The notes under the pieces were generated by a model. That model had not been told where the DNA came from. It saw nothing but the letters and a program-made list of their open reading frames with translations, and did not search any database. Positions 8,567 to 16,728 of a stretch of DNA of 41,757 nucleotides are shown here, piece after piece (within the stretch, counting starts at the first letter, position 1; each line of letters opens with the position of its first letter). The stretch comes from an uncultured Microbacterium sp. (lineage in GTDB: Bacteria; Actinomycetota; Actinomycetes; Actinomycetales; Microbacteriaceae). The translations under genes were made by a program, and so were the position numbers. Where the stretch lies: NCBI RefSeq assembly GCF_947632095.1, contig NZ_CANROA010000017.1:1-41757 (forward strand), given 5' to 3'.

Positions 8567-8625
8567 TTGACAGACTCGCGATATATCGTGTTAGTGTTCC
8601 TCAACGCGATATATCTCGATATCGC
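8567..8625 (+). promoter_or_regulatory. DUF4097-PadR operon promoter with two palindromic operators
   Basis: TTGACA at 8567-8572 is a consensus -35, with TTAGTG (8591-8596) as a plausible -10 after 18 bases. A perfect palindrome CGATATATCG (8579-8588) fills the spacer. A second inverted repeat, GCGATAT-atctcg-ATATCGC (8606-8625), lies just downstream. Both share the core CGATAT. The PadR regulator encoded second in the operon is the obvious candidate ligand, which would make the operon autorepressed; that is inference. Confidence 0.7.
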
Positions 8626-8643
8626 CCGATCGAGGAGAGCACC

Positions 8644-9483
8644 ATGCCCGAGAAGTGGCTCATCGCCCCCGGCGAGGAACGCGTCATCGACATCGCGCAG
8701 GCCGCACGGCTCAAGGTCGGCCTCGTCGGAGGCCAGGTCGATGTCATCGCGCACGACGAACCCGGCATCCGCATCGAGGTGCACGGCGTGACCGTGAAAG
8801 ACCTGCGCATCGAATCCGACGGCACCCAGATCGAGATCGACCACCCGCAGCTCGGCTGGGACAACTTCCTCGAGGTGTTCCGCAACTTCGGATCCGGTGG
8901 TCCCCGCGCCGAGATCAGCATCGCGGTCCCGCGCGGCATCGCCCTCACCCTCGGGGTCGTGAGCGCCGGCGCACTCGTCTCCGGGCTCGCGAACGACGCC
9001 CGCCTGAACACCGTGTCCGGCGAGATCATCGTCGACACCCACCAGGGCGACCTCTCGCTCAACTCCGTCTCCGGCGACATGCAGGTGCGAGGCCTGACCG
9101 GATCCGCCACGGCGAACAGCGTCTCCGGCGATGTCTCACTGACCGGCTCCGTACGAAAGGCCGTGGTCGACACGGTGTCCGGTGCCGTGTGGGTCGATGC
9201 CGCGGGAGCCGTGAACGCCATCACTCTGAACACCATCTCCGGCGACAGCACGATCCGCCTCGAGGAGACTCTGCCGGCCAACTACGTCATCCGATCGATG
9301 AGCGGCGGCATCATGCTCGACGGCATCGATCGCGGCGGCTCGAAGCCGGTCAGCTACACCGGCTCGGTCGGCGAACTCGCCGGCTCCTTCGTCGACATCC
9401 ACAGCAATTCGGTGTCCGGCGACACCACCGTGCTCCGCCGCCCGCTGAAGACCATCGCCGACGACGCGGAGTGGGACTCATGA
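8644..9483 (+). CDS. DUF4097 family beta-repeat protein
   Basis: A 279-residue acidic protein with no signal peptide or membrane helix. From about residue 120 it carries a string of short beta-strand repeats built on VSGD: NTVSGEIIV, NSVSGDMQV, NSVSGDVSL, DTVSGAVWV, NTISGDSTI, RSMSGGIML and NSVSGDTTV. This is the parallel beta-helix pattern of the DUF4097/DUF4098 (adhesin-like) family. The family is widespread near PadR regulators and envelope-stress genes, but no biochemical role is established. The start ATG 8644 has GAGGAG seven to eight bases upstream. The stop overlaps the PadR start by four bases (ATGA). Confidence 0.88.
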   Translation: MPEKWLIAPGEERVIDIAQAARLKVGLVGGQVDVIAHDEPGIRIEVHGVTVKDLRIESDGTQIEIDHPQLGWDNFLEVFRNFGSGGPRAEISIAVPRGIALTLGVVSAGALVSGLANDARLNTVSGEIIVDTHQGDLSLNSVSGDMQVRGLTGSATANSVSGDVSLTGSVRKAVVDTVSGAVWVDAAGAVNAITLNTISGDSTIRLEETLPANYVIRSMSGGIMLDGIDRGGSKPVSYTGSVGELAGSFVDIHSNSVSGDTTVLRRPLKTIADDAEWDS

Positions 9484-10121
9484 GCCCCGCAGTCTTCTCG
9501 CACGGCGACCTGCGCCTGTACCTGTTGTCGCTGCTCGCCGAGTCTCCGCAGCACGGCTACGGAATCATTCAGGCGCTGACCGAGCGCACCGGCGGCACGT
9601 ACACGCCCAGTGCCGGCACGATCTACCCGCGCCTGGCGAAGCTCGAGGATGAGGGTCTCGTCTCCAAGACCGTCGAGGGCCGCACGACCATCTACGCCAT
9701 CACCGATGCGGGTCGCGCAGAACTCGCCGCACGCGAGGGCGACCTCGCCGGAATCGAATCGGGTCTCGCCGATTCTGTGCGCCTGATCGCCAGCGAAGTG
9801 CGCCAGAGCGTGCAGCAGGCGATGAAGACGCTGCGCGCCGACCTCGCCGCGGCCGCGCACGACGAGCGCGCACAGGCGAAGAGCCACACGCGAGCACGCC
9901 CCGCATCGACGCCGTTGAACGGTGAGCGACTCACCAGCCGGGAGCGGATGCAGCGCGCGGATGCGGCGGTGAACGGTTTTCGCGTCCGCATCCGCACCGA
10001 CATGCGCACGCATGTGGCGCACGGCGGAGCTCTCAGCGCCGAGTCCGTGACGGCTCTCGAACAGGCGCTGGATGCCGCGGCATCCGAGTTTGCACAGGCC
10101 CTCAACGGCGGTGACCGCTGA
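9480..10121 (+). CDS. PadR family transcriptional regulator
   Basis: A 213-residue regulator. The N-terminal winged helix covers residues 8-75: LRLYLLSLLAESPQHGYGIIQAL, then PSAGTIYPRLAKLEDEGLV as recognition helix and wing, then GRTTIYAITDAG. The rest is Ala/Arg-rich and helical, long for the PadR-s1 type, and probably forms the dimerisation part. PadR proteins usually repress their own operon and are released by small phenolic, drug or envelope-stress signals. Its gene is translationally coupled to the DUF4097 gene through an ATGA overlap, and two similar palindromes sit at the operon promoter, so autoregulation is likely. The inducer is unknown. Confidence 0.92.
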   Translation: MSPAVFSHGDLRLYLLSLLAESPQHGYGIIQALTERTGGTYTPSAGTIYPRLAKLEDEGLVSKTVEGRTTIYAITDAGRAELAAREGDLAGIESGLADSVRLIASEVRQSVQQAMKTLRADLAAAAHDERAQAKSHTRARPASTPLNGERLTSRERMQRADAAVNGFRVRIRTDMRTHVAHGGALSAESVTALEQALDAAASEFAQALNGGDR

Positions 10122-10179
10122 GTCGCTAAGGTGACCAGCGGCGCCGGCGAGATCCGCCGGGCGACCTCGAGGGATGACG

Positions 10180-10824
10180 ATGATCACGCTGGAACCGTCC
10201 ACCTGCACCGCCGCTGATCTTCTCGACCCGAACATCCCCAGCGCGACGCTCGGCGCTGTGGCCACAGCCCGCCCCGACCTCTGGTCGATGATCCTCGCGC
10301 ACCCGAACTGCTACCCCGCCCTGGCCGCGCACATCCAGCAGCATCTGCCCTCTTTGCGCGTTCCCCAGCAGGCCACGGCGCCCGCCGGCCCGATTCCGCT
10401 GATCCCCCGGCTCATCGGGGCGTCCACGTACATCGCTCCCGCCGCCGCGGTGCTCATGCTCCTCTGCCTGTTCCTGCCCGGAGCCATTCTCCGCCCGGTG
10501 GATGCGGGCTTCCCCCTCCACAACACCGAGACCTCAGCGGGTGATTCGCCCGGCCTGACGATTCTCCTGCTCGCGACGATCGGACTCCTGATGGCCGGCT
10601 TCCTCACCCGCACCCCCTGGGTACGGATCACCGGCGCCAGCGCGGGCATCCTGGCCGGCCTCCTCGGCACCAACGCGAGCCTGTCGACCCTGTTCCACCG
10701 GTTGCAGTTCACCACCGAGCTGCCCACCGAACCGATCCTGCTGGGTCTTCTCAGCCTCGCGCTGATCGCCGCATGCGTGCTGACGTTGCTCTCAGCGCAA
10801 CCGGCGCCCGAGCCGCGCCGCTAA
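10180..10824 (+). CDS. Membrane protein with N-terminal variant leucine-rich-repeat motif
   Basis: A 214-residue protein. Residues 1-50 contain the pattern ATARPDLWSMILAHPNCYPAL, which resembles the variant leucine-rich repeat seen at the N terminus of many Microbacteriaceae membrane proteins. A Pro-rich linker follows, then about four membrane helices (near TYIAPAAAVLMLLCLFLPG, GLTILLLATIGLLMAG, ITGASAGILAGLLG and LLGLLSLALIAACVLTLL). The function is unknown. ATG 10180 is preferred over ATG 10174 because GAGGG ends six bases before it and directly abuts the earlier ATG. The stop overlaps the convergent stress-protein stop by four bases. Confidence 0.78.
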   Translation: MITLEPSTCTAADLLDPNIPSATLGAVATARPDLWSMILAHPNCYPALAAHIQQHLPSLRVPQQATAPAGPIPLIPRLIGASTYIAPAAAVLMLLCLFLPGAILRPVDAGFPLHNTETSAGDSPGLTILLLATIGLLMAGFLTRTPWVRITGASAGILAGLLGTNASLSTLFHRLQFTTELPTEPILLGLLSLALIAACVLTLLSAQPAPEPRR

Positions 10825-11363
10825 TCCGCCCAAATCTCACTCTGGTCGTCGGGCACCGACTCCTCGAGAGGCACCACGAGCACAGAGCGGTGCTGACGAT
10901 GCGCCAGCCGCGCGGCGACCGAACCGGTGAAGAACTCACGGATCGACTCCCCCAGCCCGCGCTTGCGGGTGCCGACGACGATGAGCTGCGCATCGAGGGT
11001 GTTCGCCAGCTGCTTCATCGCCAGGGCCGGATCCCCCACGAGTTGGCGGGCGGTCCAGGTCAGCCCGGAGCCCTCCAGTGCGGACGCGGCAGCGGCCCGC
11101 ACATCGTCGAAATCGGCGACCCCCGCTTCCCGGTTCAGATCGATCGGCGCGGAGTGCACATAGCCGTCGGGGTCCTCATAGGTGACGAATCGCGTCACGT
11201 CGACATGAACGATGACCAGCGGCGCGCTGAGCAGCCGCGCGAAGCGCGCCGCCTCGGAAAGAACATGCGGGGCCTGCCCGGGCTGGAGGCCGACGATCAC
11301 GGCTTTTTGCAGGACCGAATTCTCGGCAGCCTCATCGGGCGTCGGGGAGGTCGTGTCCACCAT
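10821..11363 (-). CDS. Universal stress protein (UspA) family
   Basis: A 180-residue single-domain UspA protein. AVIVGLQPGQ forms the first strand and nucleotide-side loop, APLVIVHVDV the second, and LDAQLIVVGTRKRGLGESIREFFTGSVAARLAHRQHRSVLVVPL ends the fold; it is given here only as the interval of residues about 125-168. The G-x2-G-x9-G(S/T) ATP-binding pattern is recognisable in GTRKRGLGE...FTGSVA, with an unusual spacing, so ATP binding is likely but not certain. UspA proteins are cytoplasmic stress-survival proteins. The N-terminal 18 residues are an acidic extension. The gene is monocistronic and converges on the membrane-protein gene with overlapping stops. Confidence 0.88.
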   Translation of the reverse strand: MVDTTSPTPDEAAENSVLQKAVIVGLQPGQAPHVLSEAARFARLLSAPLVIVHVDVTRFVTYEDPDGYVHSAPIDLNREAGVADFDDVRAAAASALEGSGLTWTARQLVGDPALAMKQLANTLDAQLIVVGTRKRGLGESIREFFTGSVAARLAHRQHRSVLVVPLEESVPDDQSEIWAD

Positions 11364-11513
11364 GAGAATCAGTCCCTTCGCGTGCGTGCGAAGGCCAGAG
11401 GACCTGGCCCTCGTGCTATCCTGAATGCTACTCTTACCGGCTGCACGCCGGTGTCGTGAAACGCTGCGAACGCCAGCCCGTTCGACAGCTCAACTCGTTA
11501 GGGGGTCTCGCGC

Positions 11514-11702
11514 ATGGGCCGTGGCCGTCAGAAGGCGAAACACACAAAGATCGCCCGGGAACTCAAGGCATATAGCCCGTCGGTGAACTACTCCGCACTG
11601 GAGCGCGAACTGGCGAATCCGTCCGACGACGAAGACGCCTACGTCGACAAGTGGGCGGATCAGTACGCAGACGAAGACGAAGACGAGCTCGAGAAGGCCT
11701 AG
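11514..11702 (+). CDS. DUF3073 domain-containing protein
   Basis: A 62-residue highly charged protein beginning MGRGRQKAKHTKIARELKAY, the invariant opening of the actinobacterial DUF3073 family, followed by an acidic tail (DEDEDELEKA). The basic N terminus suggests nucleic-acid contact, but the role is unknown. The ATG is preceded by AGGGGG about nine bases away. The 150-bp upstream gap contains several hairpins, for example ACCGGC-tgcac-GCCGGT at 11437-11453. A strong terminator follows. Confidence 0.92.
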   Translation: MGRGRQKAKHTKIARELKAYSPSVNYSALERELANPSDDEDAYVDKWADQYADEDEDELEKA

Positions 11703-11718
11703 TCCTTTCTCGACCGTT

Positions 11719-11748
11719 GACCCCGCCACTTCGGTAGCGGGGTCTTTG
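11719..11748 (+). terminator. Terminator after the DUF3073 gene
   Basis: GACCCCGC (11719-11726) pairs with GCGGGGTC (11737-11744), and TTTG follows. It sits 17 bases after the DUF3073 stop. Confidence 0.8.
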
Positions 11749-11773
11749 TCGTGCCCCGGAACGGACATGTCGC

Positions 11774-13066
11774 TCACCAGCGTCCGTGACGCCGCTCCCA
11801 CTCCTCCTCGACCGTGCGCCGACTGCCGGCGATGAAACCGAACGGGATCGAGACGATCAGGACGCCCAGAATCACCAGCAGGGGCACCCGCCAGCTCCCC
11901 GTCGCCTCATGGAGCACGCCCACGACAAGCGGGAAGCCCGCCGCGATCACGTAACCGACGCTCTGCACGAAACTGCTCAGCACGACGGCGCTCTCGGGCG
12001 TGCGTGAACGGATGCTGATGAGCACGAGCGCGAGCGGGAACATGACGCCGACGATGCCGAAGAGCCCCGTCCACAACCACACGGTGACCGGATTCGACCA
12101 GAGCAGCAGTCCCAGAACGCCCAGGAGGCCGGCGATCGACCCCACCGCGTAGACGGGGCGGGTGGCCTGGAACCGCACGACGAGCACCGGCACGAGCAAC
12201 GACGCCGGAAGTCCCATCACGGCGAAGAGCGACAGCAGAAGACCCGCCTCCACCGCCGAGACGCCCGCGATCTCCGACACCATCGACGGCAGCCACGCGA
12301 ATGCGACATAGGCCATGATCGACGACGTGCTGAACACGACCGCGATCGACCAGGCGAGCGGCAGGCGCAGCAGACGCGCGAAGAGGCGCGAGCTCGTCGG
12401 CGCGACCGCGATCGGGCCGGTCGACAGCACCGCGGGGTCAGCATCGGCAGCCTCAGTCCCGCGAGCAGCGGCCCCCGCCGGGAGGCCCGCCGTCCGACCC
12501 GTTGCGAGCATGAGCACCCACGGCACGATCCCCGCCAGCGCGAACACGCCCCACAGCCCCAGCGAAACCCGCCAGCCCGCAGCATCCGCCACCGGCACCG
12601 CGACCAGCGGCGGCAGCACCGTCGAGACGGCCATGGCCGTCGTGTACAGCGTCAGCATCACGCCGATGCGATCGGCGAAGTACTTCTTCACGAGCGGCGG
12701 CACAAGGATATTGCCCATACCCACACCGGCGAAGATCAGCGCGGTCGTGAACAGCAATGACAGCGAGCCACCGGCGAAACCGCGCAGCACGAGCCCCGCG
12801 GCGATGGCGGTGAGCGCGAGAACCGTGACCCGTTCGAGGCCGAACCGGCGCTCCAGCAGGGGCGTGCACAGGCCGAAGATCGCGAAGCACACCGGCGGCG
12901 CCGTGCCGATGAGGCCCAGCACGACCGCCGAGACGGCGAAGTCCGCCGCGACGTAATCGAGCAGCGGCGACAGCGACGCGACCGCCGAGCGCAGGGAGAA
13001 CGCGCACAGCAGGATTCCCAGCAGTGCGAGGATGCGTCCTCTCGCCAGCGGCCGCGGAGCCGTCAC
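11774..13066 (-). CDS. MFS transporter, CynX/NimT-like family
   Basis: A 430-residue twelve-helix major facilitator protein. The opening FSLRSAVASLSPLLDYVAADFAVS, the LERRFGLERV loop after helix 2 (the MFS A-motif region) and the second-half loop before TPESAVVLSSF fit the cyanate/2-nitroimidazole (CynX/NimT) family. The GTG start overlaps the purF stop by four bases (GTGA on the minus strand), so the transporter is translated with purF and belongs to the purM-purF operon. That coupling hints at a role linked to purine synthesis or its intermediates, but this is inference; the family's known cargos are cyanate and amine-type drugs. The C-terminal tail is basic and cytoplasmic. Confidence 0.88.
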   Translation of the reverse strand: MTAPRPLARGRILALLGILLCAFSLRSAVASLSPLLDYVAADFAVSAVVLGLIGTAPPVCFAIFGLCTPLLERRFGLERVTVLALTAIAAGLVLRGFAGGSLSLLFTTALIFAGVGMGNILVPPLVKKYFADRIGVMLTLYTTAMAVSTVLPPLVAVPVADAAGWRVSLGLWGVFALAGIVPWVLMLATGRTAGLPAGAAARGTEAADADPAVLSTGPIAVAPTSSRLFARLLRLPLAWSIAVVFSTSSIMAYVAFAWLPSMVSEIAGVSAVEAGLLLSLFAVMGLPASLLVPVLVVRFQATRPVYAVGSIAGLLGVLGLLLWSNPVTVWLWTGLFGIVGVMFPLALVLISIRSRTPESAVVLSSFVQSVGYVIAAGFPLVVGVLHEATGSWRVPLLVILGVLIVSIPFGFIAGSRRTVEEEWERRHGRW

Positions 13067-14523
13067 GACGTCTGCGTGCTCTCCACCCAGTCGAGGTACT
13101 CCTGAGTGATGGTTCCGGTCACATAGCGACCGTCGAAGCAGCTCATGTCGAGGTCGGTGACATCCGAGCCGTCGATGATCGCCGCCTTGAGGTCTTCGAC
13201 CTCCTGGTAGACGAGGTGGTCGACGCCCAGCTCCTCGGCGATCTCCGGGATCGTGCGGCCGTGGGCGATCAGCTCATGCTTCGAGGGCATGTTGATGCCG
13301 TAGACGTGCGGGTAGCGCACGGGCGGTGCGGCAGAGGCGAAGGTGACCGACTTCGCACCGGCATCCCGCGCCATCTGGATGATCTGCTTGCTCGTCGTGC
13401 CGCGCACGATCGAGTCGTCGATCAGCAGCACGTTCTTGCCCTGGAACTCGGTCGACATCGCATTGAGCTTCTGACGAACGCTCTTCTTGCGAACGGCCTG
13501 TCCGGGCATGATGAAGGTGCGGCCGACATAGCGGTTCTTGTAGAAGCCCTCGCGGTACTCGATGCCGAGCTTGCGGGCGACCTCCATGGCCGAAGGGCGC
13601 GCCGAGTCGGGGATCGGCATGACGACGTCGATCTTCTCGCGCGGAACGTGCTTCGCGATCGTGTCGGCCAGGCGCTCCCCCATGCGCAGACGCGACTCGT
13701 ACACGGCGATGCCGTTCATGGTCGAGTCGGGACGAGCCAGGTAGACGTACTCGAAGGCGCACGGGAACAGCTGCGCGTCCTTCGCGCACTGACGGGTGTG
13801 CAGCTCGCCCTCATCGGTGATGAAGATCGCCTCACCGGGAGCAACCTCGCGCACGACCTCGTAGTCGCCGTTCTCGAGCACGAGCGACTCGCTCGCCACG
13901 ATCCACTCGTCCTTGCCCGCGGCGCCGTCACGGCGGCCGAGGATCAGAGGACGGATGCCGTGCGGGTCGCGGAACGCGAGCAGACCGTAGCCGGCGATCA
14001 CGGCGATCACGGCATAGGCGCCCTCGATGCGCTCGTTCGTGCCCGCGACGGCCTCGAAGATGCGCTCGGGGTCGAGGTCGACATCGCTCGTCGTGCGCTG
14101 CAGCTCACCGGCGAGAACATTGAGCAGCAGCTCGGTGTCGCTCGAGGAGTTCAGGTGGCGACGGTACTCCTTGGCCATGTCTGCCGTGAGCTCACGCGTG
14201 TTGGTGAGGTTGCCGTTGTGGATGAGGACGATGCCGTAGGGCGCGTTCACATAGAACGGCTGCATCTCCTCCTCGCTGGAGGCCGTGCCCTTCGTGGCGT
14301 AGCGCACGTGACCGAGACCCACGTTTCCGAGCAGCGAGCGCATGTCGCGCGTGCGGAAGGCCTCGCGCACCATGCCCTCGGCCTTCGTGACGTGCATGAC
14401 GCCGCTCGGCTCGGCGGTCGCGATGCCCGTGGCATCCTGCCCCCGATGCTGCAGAAGCAGCAGTGCGTCGTAGATGTCCTGGTTGACCGGGCCGCCTGCG
14501 ACCACTCCGACGATTCCGCACAT
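13063..14523 (-). CDS. purF: Amidophosphoribosyltransferase
   Basis: A 486-residue enzyme of the first committed purine step: glutamine plus PRPP gives 5-phosphoribosylamine. It begins MCGIVG, so Cys2 becomes the N-terminal nucleophile once Met is removed, without the propeptide found in Bacillus-type enzymes. The N-terminal glutaminase half has LQHRGQD, VRYATKG and IHNGNLTN. The C-terminal PRTase half has the PRPP loop VLLIDDSIVRGTTS. Three further cysteines near the end of the fold (for example LDMSCFDG) could ligate an Fe-S cluster as in the Bacillus enzyme. It follows purM by six bases and overlaps the MFS gene, giving a purM-purF-MFS operon. Confidence 0.98.
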   Translation of the reverse strand: MCGIVGVVAGGPVNQDIYDALLLLQHRGQDATGIATAEPSGVMHVTKAEGMVREAFRTRDMRSLLGNVGLGHVRYATKGTASSEEEMQPFYVNAPYGIVLIHNGNLTNTRELTADMAKEYRRHLNSSSDTELLLNVLAGELQRTTSDVDLDPERIFEAVAGTNERIEGAYAVIAVIAGYGLLAFRDPHGIRPLILGRRDGAAGKDEWIVASESLVLENGDYEVVREVAPGEAIFITDEGELHTRQCAKDAQLFPCAFEYVYLARPDSTMNGIAVYESRLRMGERLADTIAKHVPREKIDVVMPIPDSARPSAMEVARKLGIEYREGFYKNRYVGRTFIMPGQAVRKKSVRQKLNAMSTEFQGKNVLLIDDSIVRGTTSKQIIQMARDAGAKSVTFASAAPPVRYPHVYGINMPSKHELIAHGRTIPEIAEELGVDHLVYQEVEDLKAAIIDGSDVTDLDMSCFDGRYVTGTITQEYLDWVESTQTS

Positions 14524-14529
14524 GGGGTG

Positions 14530-15648
14530 TTACTTCACTCCGTCCGCATATGCGCCGATCAGGCGCACAGCTCCACCATCGACGCCCTTGGCGCCCTCTT
14601 CGAACTCTCCGGCCGGGCGTGCACCCATGCCGACCGTCGCGACCTGCCAGGCGTCGATGCCCTCGGCCGCCAACGCCGCGATCGCGGCATCCTTCTGGCT
14701 CTGATCGATGACCGCGAGGAAACCGATGCCCAGGTTCCACGTGCCCTCGGTCTCGGTCAGCTTCGTGCCCGAGATGTCGCTGAGCACCTGGAAGACCGGG
14801 CTCGGCGCCCACGTCGACCGGTCGACCTCGGCCCAGCTGCCGACCGGCAGCACGCGGGCGAGGTTCGCGGCGATGCCGCCACCCGTGACATGGCTGAGCG
14901 AGTGCACCGACCCCTCGGCCAGCTTCTCGATCAGGCGGAGCAGGGGAAGCGTGTAGAGGCGGGTCGGCTCGAGGAGCGTCTCGCCCCACGTCGTGCCGAA
15001 CTCGGCCGCGGCGTCGCCATAACCGATCCCCGCACCCGCGATGATGTGACGAACGAGCGAATAGCCGTTGGAGTGCAGACCGCTGGAAGCCAGCGCCAGC
15101 ACCACATCGCCGTCCTTCACGCGGTCGGCGCCGAGAACGGCATCCGCCTCGACGATGCCCGTCGCGGCACCCGCGACGTCGTAGTCGTCGACGCCCAGAA
15201 GACCCGGATGCTCGGCCGTCTCACCGCCGACGAGGGCCGTGCCCGTCGCCGAGCAGGCGTCGGCGATGCCGCGCACGATATCGGCGATGCGCTCGGGGAA
15301 AACCTTGCCGCACGCGATGTAATCGGTCATGAACAGGGGCTTCGCCCCGACCACGACGATGTCGTCGACGACCATGCCGACGAGATCCTGGCCGATCGTG
15401 TCGTGCTTATCGATGGCCTGCGCGATCGCGACCTTCGTACCCACGCCATCCGTGCTCGTCGCCAGCAGGGGCTTCGTATAGCCCAGCAGCGCGCTCGCGT
15501 CGAAGAGACCGGCGAAGCCGCCCACACCTCCCAGCACTTCCGGTCCGTGCGTCGCGCGCACGGAAGACTTCATCAGCTCGACAGCACGGTCACCCGCAGC
15601 AGTATCGACACCGGCATCGGAATAGGGGTTGGTGGGAGAGGCAGCCAC
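14530..15648 (-). CDS. purM: Phosphoribosylformylglycinamidine cyclo-ligase (AIR synthetase)
   Basis: A 372-residue enzyme that closes FGAM to aminoimidazole ribonucleotide using ATP, the fifth purine step. Family landmarks are YSDAGVDTAAGDRAVELMK at the N terminus, LLATSTDGVGTKVAIA (ATP/Mg loop), GGETAEHPG and LHSNGYSLVR. The length is slightly above the usual 340-360 because of a variable C terminus. The GTG start is supported by TAGTCT six bases upstream (leaderless). It is the first gene of purM-purF-MFS and divergent from the 201-residue hypothetical gene. Confidence 0.98.
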   Translation of the reverse strand: MAASPTNPYSDAGVDTAAGDRAVELMKSSVRATHGPEVLGGVGGFAGLFDASALLGYTKPLLATSTDGVGTKVAIAQAIDKHDTIGQDLVGMVVDDIVVVGAKPLFMTDYIACGKVFPERIADIVRGIADACSATGTALVGGETAEHPGLLGVDDYDVAGAATGIVEADAVLGADRVKDGDVVLALASSGLHSNGYSLVRHIIAGAGIGYGDAAAEFGTTWGETLLEPTRLYTLPLLRLIEKLAEGSVHSLSHVTGGGIAANLARVLPVGSWAEVDRSTWAPSPVFQVLSDISGTKLTETEGTWNLGIGFLAVIDQSQKDAAIAALAAEGIDAWQVATVGMGARPAGEFEEGAKGVDGGAVRLIGAYADGVK

Positions 15649-15654
15649 GCGATA

Positions 15655-15660
15655 AGACTA
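15655..15660 (-). promoter_or_regulatory. -10 box TAGTCT, leaderless start of purM
   Basis: On the minus strand TAGTCT ends six bases before GTG 15648. No clear -35 or purine-regulator palindrome was found in the 78-bp divergent gap. Confidence 0.5.
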
Positions 15661-15714
15661 CCGGTCGTCAGGCGATGGGAAATCCGCTTCCGCCACTCCG
15701 GTGCGCTTCCTCCC

Positions 15715-15720
15715 TAGGAT
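15715..15720 (+). promoter_or_regulatory. -10 box TAGGAT, leaderless start of the 201-residue gene
   Basis: TAGGAT ends six bases before ATG 15727 and faces away from the purM box 54 bases to its left. Confidence 0.45.
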
Positions 15721-15726
15721 GGGGCC

Positions 15727-16332
15727 ATGGCCGACAAGCCGCAGTGGCTCATCCGCGAAGATGCCGGGGTTCCGGTGCTCGTCGCGCTCGCCCTGCGCCA
15801 GAAGCTCGGAATCCGCGAACCCTCCGGGCTGCCGACGCTGCGCGATCTGCCCGTGCGCGCGCCCGACGCGATCGATGCTTCCGAGCGGCTCGAGAAGCAG
15901 TGGCTGCGCTACTGGAACATGACGGTCGAACCGCGCTCCCATCATTCCGATGTGCCGCTCGAGCTCATCGACGGCTTCGAATCGCATCTCGCACTGCCCC
16001 AAACCGGCGCGGAAGAGTTGCGCACCGCGATCGCACCGCTCGCCGCGGCCGCCGAGCAGTACGCCGACGCGGCCCGCAAGCGCTACTTCGAGACGATGAA
16101 GACGGCGACCGGAGGCGGCGCCTACCGCGCCTACGCCAGCGCGATCGCCGAATTCGAGCGGGACATCGGACGCCGCGCGCACTCGTTCGAGCTGAATGTG
16201 CAAGTGCTGCCGTTCTCGCAGCGCGGCATCTGGTGGATCGGAGATCTCACGGTCGCCGTCACCGACGGCATGCGCCGTGACGTGGTCGCCTTCGATTCAG
16301 CGATCCGTCCCATCATCGCCGAACTCGCCTGA
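15727..16332 (+). CDS. Conserved hypothetical protein
   Basis: A 201-residue soluble, mostly helical protein with no signal peptide or membrane helix. Residues 115-165 look like amphipathic helices (ETMKTATGGGAYRAYASAIA). I recognise no catalytic motif. It resembles a family that sits beside purM in other Microbacteriaceae, but that is recollection rather than something shown here. The start is supported by TAGGAT six bases upstream. It is divergent from purM and convergent with the small membrane protein gene that follows. Confidence 0.75.
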   Translation: MADKPQWLIREDAGVPVLVALALRQKLGIREPSGLPTLRDLPVRAPDAIDASERLEKQWLRYWNMTVEPRSHHSDVPLELIDGFESHLALPQTGAEELRTAIAPLAAAAEQYADAARKRYFETMKTATGGGAYRAYASAIAEFERDIGRRAHSFELNVQVLPFSQRGIWWIGDLTVAVTDGMRRDVVAFDSAIRPIIAELA

Positions 16333-16360
16333 ACGAGCTGGCGCGGAGCATCGCCGGCGC

Positions 16361-16675
16361 TCAGTCCTCGGCGACGATCGTCTCGCGGTCGACCCGCACC
16401 ACCCGGTCGTGGCGGCGCGCGATGCGCTCGAGCAGAATCGCGACGAGACCGCCCAGCCCGATGCCGATCGGCACCATCCACAGCAGCGCGAAGCCGAATA
16501 CCTGCCCCGGAGGGTAAACGACGTTCAGCGCCGTCGACGGCTCATAGCTGCCGGCCATCGTGATGATGCCGGCCGCGATGATCCCCAGCACGGCGCCCAG
16601 CGCCATGAATACGCCATAGCGCGGCACACGCCGGACGGTCGCTTCGACGGGAGCGGAGGATTCGGGGGCAGACAT
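16361..16675 (-). CDS. Two-helix hypothetical membrane protein
   Basis: A 104-residue protein with two hydrophobic helices (GVFMALGAVLGIIAAGIITM and GFALLWMVPIGIGLGGLVAILL), a short extracytoplasmic loop between them, and a charged cytoplasmic tail containing ARRHDRVVRVDRE. The function is unknown. It stands alone between a convergent hypothetical gene and the siderophore-interacting protein gene. Confidence 0.75.
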   Translation of the reverse strand: MSAPESSAPVEATVRRVPRYGVFMALGAVLGIIAAGIITMAGSYEPSTALNVVYPPGQVFGFALLWMVPIGIGLGGLVAILLERIARRHDRVVRVDRETIVAED

Positions 16676-16728
16676 ATGCCTATTGTCCCATCACCCTCTG
16701 TGAGAGGCATCCGCTCCCGTCCCAGCGA

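Noticed and set aside
13024..15717. An 897-codon plus-strand frame opposite purF and purM
   Set aside because: It is an antisense shadow of two well-conserved purine genes and has no recognisable domain.
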